DNA of 64,000 nt from assembly GCA_017694785.1 (NCBI GenBank), contig JADIMK010000068.1, forward strand, positions 34,972 through 98,971, read 5' to 3'. The number at the start of each line of letters is the position of its first letter. Positions within the stretch are counted from its first letter, which is position 1. The notes under the pieces were generated by a model. It did no database searches. It was not told the origin of the DNA and worked only from the letters and a program-made list of their open reading frames with translations. Below, piece after piece: positions 45,476-53,004 of the stretch. This DNA comes from Candidatus Cryptobacteroides intestinigallinarum (GTDB lineage: Bacteria > Bacteroidota > Bacteroidia > Bacteroidales > UBA932). Both the position numbers and the translations under genes were made by a program.

Positions 45476-46729
45476 TTATTCGCGGATTGCTGCGATACCA
45501 GGAAGTTCCTTTCCTTCGAGGTACTCAAGCATTGCACCACCGCCTGTTGACACATAGCTTACTTTCTTTGCGTAGCCCATCTGTGTAACTGCCGCTACAG
45601 AGTCACCGCCTCCAACGAGGGTGAATGCTCCGTTTTCAGTAGCCTTGGCGAGGATTTCTGCAACCCTGTTTGTACCCTTTGCGAATGAAGGGATCTCGAA
45701 TACGCCTACAGGACCGTTCCAGAGGATGGTCTTTGACTTCATGAGGACATCTTCCCACTCTGCGAGTGTGCTAGGAGCTGCATCGACACCCTCCCATCCG
45801 TCAGGAATCTCGGTGTTGTGGCAGATCTTGGTGTTTGCGCCTTCTGCAAATGCGTCAGCGATGACAACTTCCTTTGAAAGATAGAGCTTTACGCCTTTCT
45901 CCTGGGCTTTCTTCAGGGTGTTGAGAGCCACCTGGAGCTGGTCGTCCTCACAGAGTGAGTTTCCGATTTTTCCGCCCTGGGCCTTTACGAATGTATATAC
46001 CATTCCGCCGCCGATGATCATGTTGTCGACAACATCAAAGAGGTGCTCGATGATACCGATCTTTGAAGATACCTTTGCTCCACCGATGATAGCGGTTACA
46101 GGACGCTCAGGGTTCTTTACTACTCTCTCGAGGGCCTTGATCTCACCTTCCATGAGGTAGCCGAACATCTTGTCGTTAGGGAAGTATTTTGCTATGAGAG
46201 CTGTAGAAGCATGTGCCCTGTGTGCAGTGCCGAATGCGTCGTTGACATAGCAGTCACCGTAAGAAGCGAGCTTCTCGACGAATTTCTTCTGGCTTTCCTT
46301 TACGGCAGCCTTTGCAGCCTTCTTCTCTTCGTCAGAAGCATCGTCAGCAAGTCCTCTCGGCTTGCCTTCCTCTTCTGCGTAGAAGCGGAGGTTTTCAAGT
46401 ACGAGAACCTCACCTGGCTTTAGGGCAGCTACCTGCTCGTCAGCCTTCATGCAGTCCTCTGCGAATTTCACAGGAACACCGAGGAGTTCTTCAACACGGC
46501 CGAGGATATGTTTGAGAGAGAATTTCTCAGTCACTCCCTTCGGACGTCCGAGGTGAGACATGATGATGACTGAACCGCCTTTCTCAAGGATTTTCTTGAG
46601 GGTCGGGACAGCAGCCCTGATGCGGGTGTCGTCAGTGATCTCGAACTTCTCGTTGAGAGGAACATTGAAATCTACTCTGACAAGAGCTTTCTTGCCAGTG
46701 AAATCGTAAGTATCAATACTCTGTTGCAT
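45476..46729 (-). CDS. pgk: Phosphoglycerate kinase
   Basis: Pgk makes ATP from 1,3-bisphosphoglycerate in glycolysis. The 417-residue enzyme starts [19 protein letters not shown], has SHLGRPKG, the substrate-binding [25 protein letters not shown], and the ATP-site [13 protein letters not shown] near the C terminus. It contains a small Lys/Glu-rich insertion (about residues 130-150, [19 protein letters not shown]), which I take as a normal loop variant. It is monocistronic with its own terminator; a -7 element lies at 46770-46777. Confidence 0.97.
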   Translation of the reverse strand: MQQSIDTYDFTGKKALVRVDFNVPLNEKFEITDDTRIRAAVPTLKKILEKGGSVIIMSHLGRPKGVTEKFSLKHILGRVEELLGVPVKFAEDCMKADEQVAALKPGEVLVLENLRFYAEEEGKPRGLADDASDEEKKAAKAAVKESQKKFVEKLASYGDCYVNDAFGTAHRAHASTALIAKYFPNDKMFGYLMEGEIKALERVVKNPERPVTAIIGGAKVSSKIGIIEHLFDVVDNMIIGGGMVYTFVKAQGGKIGNSLCEDDQLQVALNTLKKAQEKGVKLYLSKEVVIADAFAEGANTKICHNTEIPDGWEGVDAAPSTLAEWEDVLMKSKTILWNGPVGVFEIPSFAKGTNRVAEILAKATENGAFTLVGGGDSVAAVTQMGYAKKVSYVSTGGGAMLEYLEGKELPGIAAIRE

Positions 46730-46769
46730 AACGTTATTTTGTTAAAAGTTGTTTCTTTCCGACTGGCGG

Positions 46770-46807
46770 CAAATATAGCAAAATATACCGAATAATACTT
46801 ATTTTTG
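46770..46807. promoter_or_regulatory. Divergent -7 elements for pgk and the methyltransferase gene
   Basis: The minus strand has TATATTTG at 46770-46777 (pgk) and the plus strand has TATTTTTG at 46800-46807. The plus element predicts a start near 46814. That leaves room for the ATG at 46845 but hardly any leader for the TTG at 46818. Confidence 0.5.
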
Positions 46808-46844
46808 CACAATTGAATTGTCAGACAAGAAACAGCACGGGCAG

Positions 46845-47804
46845 ATGATAACAGTAGAGACACCGGGAGAGTTCTGGAAAGACTATGAGCTCCTTGATTC
46901 AGGAAATTTCGAGAAACTTGAGAGATTCGGCAGATTTGTACTTTCCAGACCTGAGCCGAAGGCCCTCTGGGGCAAGACCATGTCGGATGCAGACTGGGCA
47001 AGGGCCGCTCATATACGCTTCAAGCCTGGGGCCGGCTTCGCAAAGGCGGGCAAGGAGGACAGCGGCACATGGGAAAAGCTCAAGAAGGCTGATGACCAGT
47101 GGGTCATCCGGTATGCCGGCGGACAGGAAGGCCTGTCATTTTCCCTTCGTCTAGGGCTTACCGCCTTCAAGCATGTCGGAGTCTTCCCTGAGCAGGCCCC
47201 GAACTGGGAATACATCTACAGGAACACCAGGGAGCTGGTCGAGGCCGCTCAGCGCGACGGCCGTCCGAAGCCAAAGGTGCTCAATCTCTTCGCCTATACC
47301 GGAGCTGCTTCCCTTGCCGCAAAGGCAGCCGGTGCTGATGTCACTCATCTTGACTCTGTACGGCAGGTCGTGACATGGGCCAGGACTAACATGGAGCTGA
47401 GCTCGCTTGACAATATCCGCTGGATAGTCGAGGATGCCATGAAGTTCGCCCGCAGGGAAGCACGCCGCGGAAATCTCTACCAGGGCATAATACTTGACCC
47501 TCCGGCTTATGGCCACGGTCCTGACGGAGAGAAATGGAAACTGGATGAGTGCCTTTTCGAGATGCTCAGGAATGTCTCTGCAATACTTGCCCCTAAGGAC
47601 AGTTTCCTTGTCCTGAACCTTTATTCCAACGGCTATTCTGCAGTCCTTGGCGAGACCCTTGTGCGGGAAGCATTCGGCCTCGGACACACAAAAGACAAAA
47701 GTAATCCCGAAGAAGGCATCAGGCTTGATTCGGGTGAACTTGTCCTTGATGACCGCTTCGGGAAAAAGCTTCCTCTTAGTATTTTTGTGCGCATGAGGCG
47801 CTGA
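46845..47804 (+). CDS. RlmI/RlmK-type SAM-dependent rRNA methyltransferase
   Basis: The 319-residue protein has the Rossmann SAM site PKVLNLFAYTGAASLAAKAAG, VTHLDSVRQVVTWARTN, and the catalytic motif IILDPPAYGHG of 23S rRNA (RlmK/RlmL/RlmI-type) base methyltransferases. The N-terminal part (residues 1-120) includes an RNA-binding region with the basic KALWGKTMSD block. I chose ATG 46845 over TTG 46818 because the predicted transcript start lies only a few bases before the TTG. The exact target base is not known. A weak hairpin and T-run follow the stop. Confidence 0.82.
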   Translation: MITVETPGEFWKDYELLDSGNFEKLERFGRFVLSRPEPKALWGKTMSDADWARAAHIRFKPGAGFAKAGKEDSGTWEKLKKADDQWVIRYAGGQEGLSFSLRLGLTAFKHVGVFPEQAPNWEYIYRNTRELVEAAQRDGRPKPKVLNLFAYTGAASLAAKAAGADVTHLDSVRQVVTWARTNMELSSLDNIRWIVEDAMKFARREARRGNLYQGIILDPPAYGHGPDGEKWKLDECLFEMLRNVSAILAPKDSFLVLNLYSNGYSAVLGETLVREAFGLGHTKDKSNPEEGIRLDSGELVLDDRFGKKLPLSIFVRMRR

Positions 47805-47861
47805 CAGTTCCTTGCCGGACCAGTGGCAGGGCGGCTTAGGATGAGGCCGTCCTGAACCGTG

Positions 47862-47887
47862 CCGGATCTGTCATCCGGATCATTTTT
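47862..47887 (+). terminator. Weak hairpin terminator of the methyltransferase gene
   Basis: CCGGAT and ATCCGG form a 6-bp stem with a 5-nt loop, followed by ATCATTTTTCC. It overlaps the 3' end of the converging Mrp gene, which limits the space for a better one. Confidence 0.4.
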
Positions 47888-48953
47888 CCAGATTCTTTGC
47901 CGCTTCTGCGACTTTCCCTGCCAGGGCGACGAAAGCAAGTCCGTCCGGCCTGTCTGAAAGAGCTGCAGGAGTGCCTTCGTCTCCGTTTTCGCGTATGCTC
48001 TGTACGATAGGTATCTGGCCGAGGAGAGGTATGCCGTATTTGGCTGCCATCTGCTCTCCTCCGTTCTTGCCGAAGATATAGTACCTGTTTTCAGGAAGTT
48101 CGGCAGGAGTAAACCATGACATGTTTTCGATGAGTCCCAGGATTGGCTTTTTTATGCCGTCGTTGCGGAACATGTTGACTCCTTTCTCCACATCAGCAAG
48201 TGCCACAGCCTGAGGGGTTGTGACAATGACTGCCCCTGTGAGAGGAATGTCATGCACGAGACTGAGATGTATGTCTCCGGTTCCTGGAGGCATGTCGATG
48301 AGCAGAAAGTCCAGTTCGCCCCATCTTACCTGCAGAATCATCTGCTTCAGTGCGTTGCAGGCCATCGGGCCTCTCCAGATCAAAGCCTGTTCCGGCTTTG
48401 CGAAGTAGCCTATGGACATCCATTTGACTCCATATTTCTCAAGAGGGAGGATGACTTCCTTGTCTCCGTCCATGAAGGCCTGCGGCTGGTCATTCTCTGT
48501 GCCTGTCATCTTCGGTACCGAAGGTCCGTAGACATCGGCATCGGCCAGTCCTACCTTATATCCGAGCCTGGCGAGTGCCACAGCGAGGTTGACGGCGACG
48601 GTAGATTTGCCTACTCCACCTTTGCCGGAAGCAATCCCGATTATGGCCTTGACATTGGCAAGCTCTTCTGTGCCCAGGTCAAGTCCAACAGGCTTCTTTT
48701 TCGCTTCCTCGCGAACGATCGTCTTCACTTCCACTTCGGTCCCCGGGGCGGAATGTCTTATGACAGCTGCCTTGGTGCTGCCGATAAGGTATTCGGCAAG
48801 CGGGTCGCGGTGTTTAGGGAATGCGAGGGTGACTGTCACCTTGTTACCTTCGCATTCCACCTTGTCCACCATGCCGAGCTCTACGATGTTCCTGTCTCCT
48901 TTTGCAGGATGCTGGACATCATAGAGCATTTTCATTATTTCATTCTGTTTCAT
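47880..48953 (-). CDS. Mrp/ApbC-type iron-sulfur cluster carrier ATPase
   Basis: Mrp proteins are P-loop scaffold ATPases that deliver iron-sulfur clusters. The 357-residue protein has an N-terminal DUF59 (MIP18-like) domain (residues about 1-85) and the deviant Walker A motif IGIASGKGGVGKSTVAVNLA, followed by LADADVYGPSVPKM, LLIDMPPGTGDIHLSL and TTPQAVALADV. The C-terminal paired Cys that usually bind the cluster are not evident (no CxxC near GLIENMSWFTPAELPE), so the cluster site may differ. It lies 12 nt after the S46 peptidase gene. Confidence 0.9.
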   Translation of the reverse strand: MKQNEIMKMLYDVQHPAKGDRNIVELGMVDKVECEGNKVTVTLAFPKHRDPLAEYLIGSTKAAVIRHSAPGTEVEVKTIVREEAKKKPVGLDLGTEELANVKAIIGIASGKGGVGKSTVAVNLAVALARLGYKVGLADADVYGPSVPKMTGTENDQPQAFMDGDKEVILPLEKYGVKWMSIGYFAKPEQALIWRGPMACNALKQMILQVRWGELDFLLIDMPPGTGDIHLSLVHDIPLTGAVIVTTPQAVALADVEKGVNMFRNDGIKKPILGLIENMSWFTPAELPENRYYIFGKNGGEQMAAKYGIPLLGQIPIVQSIRENGDEGTPAALSDRPDGLAFVALAGKVAEAAKNLEK

Positions 48954-48965
48954 CTGTTCAGTATG

Positions 48966-51137
48966 TTATCTTACGATATCCATCTCGTCAAGCAGATAGC
49001 CTGCACCTCCGAGCTTGTCCATGATGAAGAGGACATAGCGGATATCTACGTTTATACATCTCTGGAGATCGGGCTCGAACATGATGTCGCTGCTCATGGA
49101 TTCCCAGTTGCCGTCGAATGCAAGGCCTATGAGCTGGCCGTCGGCATTCATTATAGGACTTCCCGAGTTTCCTCCTGTGATGTCATTGTTGCTCAGGAAT
49201 GCTACCGGCATCTTGCCGTCAGCCATGGCATAATCCCCGAAATCCTTGTCTTTCCACAGCTGCTTGAGCTTCTCAGGCACGACGAATTCCCAGTTGTCCG
49301 GATCTTCCTTTTCCATGACTCCGTCAAGGGTCGTATAGTAGCGGTATATCACGGCATCTTTCGGAGAATATCCCTTCACTGTGCCATAGGTAAGCCTCAT
49401 CGTGAAGTTTGCATCAGGGTATGAAGGCTGGCCTTTCTTCCATTCGAGAAGGCCGGCGGTGTAGTCTTTCTGTCCCTGTGCAAGTTTTTCTAAGCTTGCC
49501 TTCCTGTCGGGATAGACTGAGTACAGTGTAGCGGATGCCGATTTCGCAAGGGCAATGGCCGGGTCATCGAGTATTTTTCCTGGGGCATTGCCGGCTATGG
49601 CTTGGGACAGCTTTTCTTCCGAAGAGAACACGCTCGCGTCGAAGAGAGAATCCACATAGCAGTCGAGATCAGCCTTGGCGAAGTCTATGCCCAGGTCTTT
49701 CAGGAAGAATGTTGAATCCACATGGCTTCGGTAATATCCGAGCATGGCCTTGGCTACTTTCCTGTCGGTCGATACGGAGTAGTCCTTGTAGAAGCTCTGA
49801 AGTGCTGCAAGTGCATCCTGGAGAGCAAGGGCAGAATCCTTTGCCTCGCTCTGGTCAAGTGATGTGCTGGCGGCATTGCTGAATATGGTTGCGGCTCTGA
49901 CCAGTTCTATGTTGAAGACCGATTCGATGACGGTACGGTAAAGCATATTAGCTGCCTTTCCTTCTTCTACACCTTCACGGATGGTCTCAAGTGCGTTGCC
50001 GTAGGCCTTGACCCTTTTCGGGCTTGCATTTACCCACTGCATGAAATCCTCCTCTTCCTGCTCGGCTCTTCCTATTACATCAAGCTTTGCAAAAGCCTGC
50101 TTCATGCCGATCCATTTCTTCCATCCGTTTGATGATCCTGCATATTTGCTTGCATACTGGATCTTCACCTTAGGGTCAGCGAGCATGTCTTCCATGAGTA
50201 TGTCCTGGCGGATTGTGCGTGCTTCGATGGATATGTCCTGCATCTCAAGCAGATTGATCAGCTCAGGGGAAGTATAGAACCTGTTGGTCCTTCCGGGGTA
50301 TCCCATGATCATGGTATAGTCCCCTTCCTGGACACCCTTGAGTGAAATGGTCAGGAATTTCTTTGGTCTGTACGGCACATTGTCCTCGGAATAGTCGGCC
50401 GGATTGTTGTCCTTGTCGGCGTATATCCTGAACATGGAGAAGTCTCCTGTGTGGCGCGGCCACATCCAGTTGTCGGTGTCGGCGCCGAACTTGCCTATGG
50501 ATGAAGGCGGTGCGCCCACGAAACGGATGTCCCTGTAGGTCTTGTAGACTATAAGGTATCTTACATTGTCATTGTAGAAGGACATTGTCTTTATGGTGCA
50601 GTAAGGGTTGGCCTTCTCAGCGGCTTCAACAAGCTGCTGTTCCTTTGCCTCTATGGCTGCATTTACGAGAGAGTCACGTGTCTGCTGGTTCTCGGATGCA
50701 TATTTCCTGAGGGCTGCGTTCCTTGCCTTGTCCACGTCGTTTGTGATGTCGGTCATGCTTTCAAGGAAAGTTACTGTTAGTCCTTCGGCGGGAAGTTCCT
50801 CGCTTCTGGACATTGCCCAGTATCCGTCTGTCAGGTAGTCGTGTTCGACTGAACTGAGTTTCTGGATGCTTGCATAACCGCAATGGTGGTTGGTCACGAG
50901 CAGGCCTTCATCTGAAATCACCTCTCCTGTGCATCCGCCGCCGAACTGTACGACAGCATCCTTGAGGGAAGAGTGGTTGATGCTGTAGATGTCTTCAGCC
51001 GTGAGCCTGCAGCCCATATCTTCCATTGTCTTGATGTTCATTTTCTTAAGGAGTGGAAGCATCCACATTCCTTCGTCAGCTGCCATGCTTGCCGAGAATA
51101 CGGCAAAGACAGTTATGACGCAAAGCAATTTTCTCAT
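48966..51137 (-). CDS. S46-family dipeptidyl peptidase (DPP7-like)
   Basis: S46 exopeptidases cleave dipeptides from the N termini of peptides in the periplasm, feeding amino-acid users. The 723-residue protein has a signal peptide (residues 1-19), the catalytic His85 in LLVTNHHCGYASIQ and Ser658 in GGNSGSPIMNADGQ; an Asp between completes the triad. Residue 676, 18 past the Ser, is Gly in LAFDGNW. As I recall, Gly there goes with DPP7 (hydrophobic P1) and Arg with DPP11 (acidic P1), so DPP7 is the better guess. The gene is followed 12 nt later by the Mrp gene. Confidence 0.92.
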   Translation of the reverse strand: MRKLLCVITVFAVFSASMAADEGMWMLPLLKKMNIKTMEDMGCRLTAEDIYSINHSSLKDAVVQFGGGCTGEVISDEGLLVTNHHCGYASIQKLSSVEHDYLTDGYWAMSRSEELPAEGLTVTFLESMTDITNDVDKARNAALRKYASENQQTRDSLVNAAIEAKEQQLVEAAEKANPYCTIKTMSFYNDNVRYLIVYKTYRDIRFVGAPPSSIGKFGADTDNWMWPRHTGDFSMFRIYADKDNNPADYSEDNVPYRPKKFLTISLKGVQEGDYTMIMGYPGRTNRFYTSPELINLLEMQDISIEARTIRQDILMEDMLADPKVKIQYASKYAGSSNGWKKWIGMKQAFAKLDVIGRAEQEEEDFMQWVNASPKRVKAYGNALETIREGVEEGKAANMLYRTVIESVFNIELVRAATIFSNAASTSLDQSEAKDSALALQDALAALQSFYKDYSVSTDRKVAKAMLGYYRSHVDSTFFLKDLGIDFAKADLDCYVDSLFDASVFSSEEKLSQAIAGNAPGKILDDPAIALAKSASATLYSVYPDRKASLEKLAQGQKDYTAGLLEWKKGQPSYPDANFTMRLTYGTVKGYSPKDAVIYRYYTTLDGVMEKEDPDNWEFVVPEKLKQLWKDKDFGDYAMADGKMPVAFLSNNDITGGNSGSPIMNADGQLIGLAFDGNWESMSSDIMFEPDLQRCINVDIRYVLFIMDKLGGAGYLLDEMDIVR

Positions 51138-51222
51138 TTCTGTACTTTTGATTTATTGTGTATTTTGATCTATTGTGTCTTTATTCCGGGATTCTTTCTG
51201 CAGAATTCCTGGTATTGTTCTG

Positions 51223-51273
51223 CAAAGATAACACTTCCTGCGGATTGACGGACACCACTTCCTGCGATTGACG
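51223..51273 (-). promoter_or_regulatory. -7 element and short tandem repeat upstream of the S46 gene
   Basis: The minus strand has TATCTTTG at 51223-51230, a perfect -7 match, leaving a leader of about 80 nt. Directly upstream lies an imperfect tandem repeat on the plus strand (CACTTCCTGCGGATTGACG at 51232-51250 and CACTTCCTGCGATTGACG at 51256-51273), with a period of 24 bp. It covers the -33 region and may be a regulator site. Confidence 0.4.
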
Positions 51274-51292
51274 ACAAGAAACTGGACCGGGG

Positions 51293-51973
51293 TCAGAAAA
51301 GGGAAGGCTCCAGCTCCTTGGGATGGAAGCTTCGCCTGTGGTAAGGTGTAAGCCCGTATTTCCTTATGGCCTCAATGTGTTCTCTGGTAGGATAGCCCAT
51401 GTTTCGGTCCCACCCGTACTGTGGATACTCCAGTGCCAGCCGCTTCATGCATCTGTCCCTTTCTGTCTTTGCAAGTACCGAGGCTGCGGCTATGTCCATG
51501 AGGGTGGCGTCACCTTTTATTATACATGTATATGGGATGGTGTCATATCCTTTTGTGAGAGCGATGTCTCTCCACGGGTCATGATCCTCGCCTTCAGGGA
51601 GAAGACTGTATCTGCGGAATCGGTTTCCGTCGACCGCAATGGCATGTGGCCTGATGTCAAGCGACATGACGGCTCTCCACATGCCTGCTATGGAAGCGTT
51701 CAGTATGTTGATCCTGTCGATTTCTTCTGCAGATACCTCTTGTATGGAGAAGGCGACGGCATTTCCGGTTATGAAGTCGCGTACTGTGTCCCTCTGCCTG
51801 GCAGTCATTTTCTTGGAGTCGTCAAGCAAGGGGTGGAAGAATCCGTCCGGGAGTATTACGGCAGCGGCAAATACAGGTCCTGCAAGAGGCCCGCGGCCGG
51901 CTTCGTCGCATCCGGCTTCAAGAGGATCGTCTCCCAGGCGGAGCGCAAGTCTATGTTCAGCTTTTCTGTTCAT
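51293..51973 (-). CDS. rnhB: Ribonuclease HII
   Basis: RNase HII removes ribonucleotides from DNA and RNA primers. The 226-residue protein shows GCDEAGRGPLAGPVFAAAVIL with the catalytic Asp23 and Glu24, KKMTARQRD, NILNASIAGMWRAV, HAIAVDGNRF, and ILAKTERDRCMKRLALEYPQY. Length and motif order are standard. A -7 element lies at 51996-52003, about 23 nt before the ATG. It lies between the XRE regulator gene and the S46 gene on the same strand. Confidence 0.96.
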   Translation of the reverse strand: MNRKAEHRLALRLGDDPLEAGCDEAGRGPLAGPVFAAAVILPDGFFHPLLDDSKKMTARQRDTVRDFITGNAVAFSIQEVSAEEIDRINILNASIAGMWRAVMSLDIRPHAIAVDGNRFRRYSLLPEGEDHDPWRDIALTKGYDTIPYTCIIKGDATLMDIAAASVLAKTERDRCMKRLALEYPQYGWDRNMGYPTREHIEAIRKYGLTPYHRRSFHPKELEPSLF

Positions 51974-51995
51974 CTGCTGTGTCGGGTCAAGACTG

Positions 51996-52003
51996 CAAAG
52001 ATA
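51996..52003 (-). promoter_or_regulatory. Putative -7 element for rnhB
   Basis: The minus strand reads TATCTTTG, a perfect match to TAnnTTTG in the 61-nt gap between the XRE gene stop and rnhB. No clear -33 element. Confidence 0.5.
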
Positions 52004-52034
52004 ATGTTTCTGTACGGTCTTTTGTCGCAGGATT

Positions 52035-52457
52035 TCATCCTTTGCTTTCTCCGGCCAGCGTTTTTTTCAACATCCCTATGACTTCGTCCTTGGTCCTGAC
52101 CGTTTCCTTCAGTGCGGCAATGTATTCTTCAAGGAACTTTATCTGGGATCTCAGCCTTGCTTCCTCTGCCGTGTGGCCTGATTCTATGTCTTTGATTCTG
52201 GTGTCGTAACTTGCCTTGATGTCGGAGAGTGTATCTGCCGTGTTTTCTCTGTCGCTGCCGAACAGCAGTTCTTCTGTAGATATCCCGAGGATTGAGGCCA
52301 TTTTTTCAGCATTTCTGCTTATGAGCCTTGTCTTTCCTGTCTCTATGTTTCTGTATGCTGTCCTGGATATTCCAATCTTTTCGGCCATCTCTTCTTGAGA
52401 AAGCCCTGCTTCCTTACGGTGCTTAAGTATGTTCCCTTTGGCGGAATCAGTGTTCAT
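52035..52457 (-). CDS. XRE-family helix-turn-helix regulator
   Basis: The 140-residue protein has an N-terminal HTH_3 domain (residues about 8-62): ILKHRKEAGLSQEEMAEKIG, then ISRTAYRNIETGKTRL, and ILGISTEELLF. The C-terminal half (residues 70-135) is charged and heptad-like (KDIESGHTAEEARLRSQIK), probably a coiled coil for dimerisation. Its leader contains a perfect inverted repeat that could be its own operator. No phage or toxin gene is adjacent, so it looks like an independent regulator. Confidence 0.85.
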   Translation of the reverse strand: MNTDSAKGNILKHRKEAGLSQEEMAEKIGISRTAYRNIETGKTRLISRNAEKMASILGISTEELLFGSDRENTADTLSDIKASYDTRIKDIESGHTAEEARLRSQIKFLEEYIAALKETVRTKDEVIGMLKKTLAGESKG

Positions 52458-52486
52458 AGCAGATCGTGAGATTAATCACATATGAA

Positions 52487-52553
52487 CAAATTTATGCCAG
52501 GGCATTTTTATTTTAAGGCAATAATTTATTGCCAATGATAAGATGAGATTATC
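52487..52553 (-). promoter_or_regulatory. XRE gene promoter with operator-like palindromes
   Basis: The minus strand has the -7 element TAAATTTG (52487-52494). Upstream is a perfect 8-bp palindrome with a single centre base, GGCAATAA-T-TTATTGCC (52517-52533), overlapping the -33 region. Beyond it is a looser repeat, GATAA-N7-TTATC (52537-52553). This is the arrangement expected of an autorepressed XRE gene. No other experimental hint is available. Confidence 0.5.
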
Positions 52554-52668
52554 AAAAAAAGAAAAATCATCAAAAAAAAGAAAAAAATATATCCCAACTC
52601 AGAAAAATGTTGTCCTTGTTGTTGCTGTTTATGTGCTGTAATTTCATTTTTGCAGATAAAAAAAGACA

Positions 52669-52908
52669 ATGAAAAGTGCCGATATGGAAAATTATTTCAA
52701 GCTCTTCTCTATCCTTATGGATAAGGAAAAGGTATATATGGATCCTTCGTTGACTTTCGGAGACGTCTGCCGTTGGATCGGAGTCCGGAGCACCGCCTTT
52801 GACAGGTGGCTGATGTCGGAGCTGGGCTTCCATGGCGATGATATTCTGAAAGCATACAGGGGTGCTGCATCTTCATATTTTTGGAAAAAATACGGTATTT
52901 TGTTATAA
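52669..52908 (+). CDS. Small helix-turn-helix-like protein
   Basis: This 79-residue cytosolic protein is divergent from the XRE gene. Its sequence resembles the DNA-binding half of AraC-type regulators of Bacteroidetes (DPSLTFGDVCRWIGVRSTAF and WLMSELGFHGDDILKAYR) but lacks the second HTH and any sensor part. It could be a stand-alone regulator or adaptor. It is followed 96 nt later by the EF-G paralogue gene, which has its own promoter. A first Met at 52669 and a second at 52684 are both possible starts. Confidence 0.6.
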   Translation: MKSADMENYFKLFSILMDKEKVYMDPSLTFGDVCRWIGVRSTAFDRWLMSELGFHGDDILKAYRGAASSYFWKKYGILL

Positions 52909-52915
52909 AATAGTG

Positions 52916-52946
52916 TTGATTTTGCTGTTTTATTTCATTAAATTTG
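52916..52946 (+). promoter_or_regulatory. Promoter of the EF-G paralogue gene
   Basis: TTG (52916-52918) and TAAATTTG (52939-52946) are spaced by 20 nt, an excellent Bacteroidetes promoter match. The predicted start near 52953 leaves a leader of about 52 nt before the ATG at 53005. Confidence 0.72.
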
Positions 52947-53004
52947 CAAGGATGCACTTCCGTGGTGCGCGATATGAAACAATAACCAGTAATCAATAAG
53001 TAAA

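Noticed and set aside
48252-49424. Long plus-strand open frame of 390 codons
   Set aside because: It covers the antisense of the Mrp and S46 genes, which both have strong family motifs. The frame is a codon-bias shadow.
52554-52668. A-rich stretches (AAAAAAAGAAAAATC) as a CRISPR or repeat element
   Set aside because: Only two adjacent A-rich runs exist and no spacer-repeat pattern; it is ordinary AT-rich intergenic DNA.
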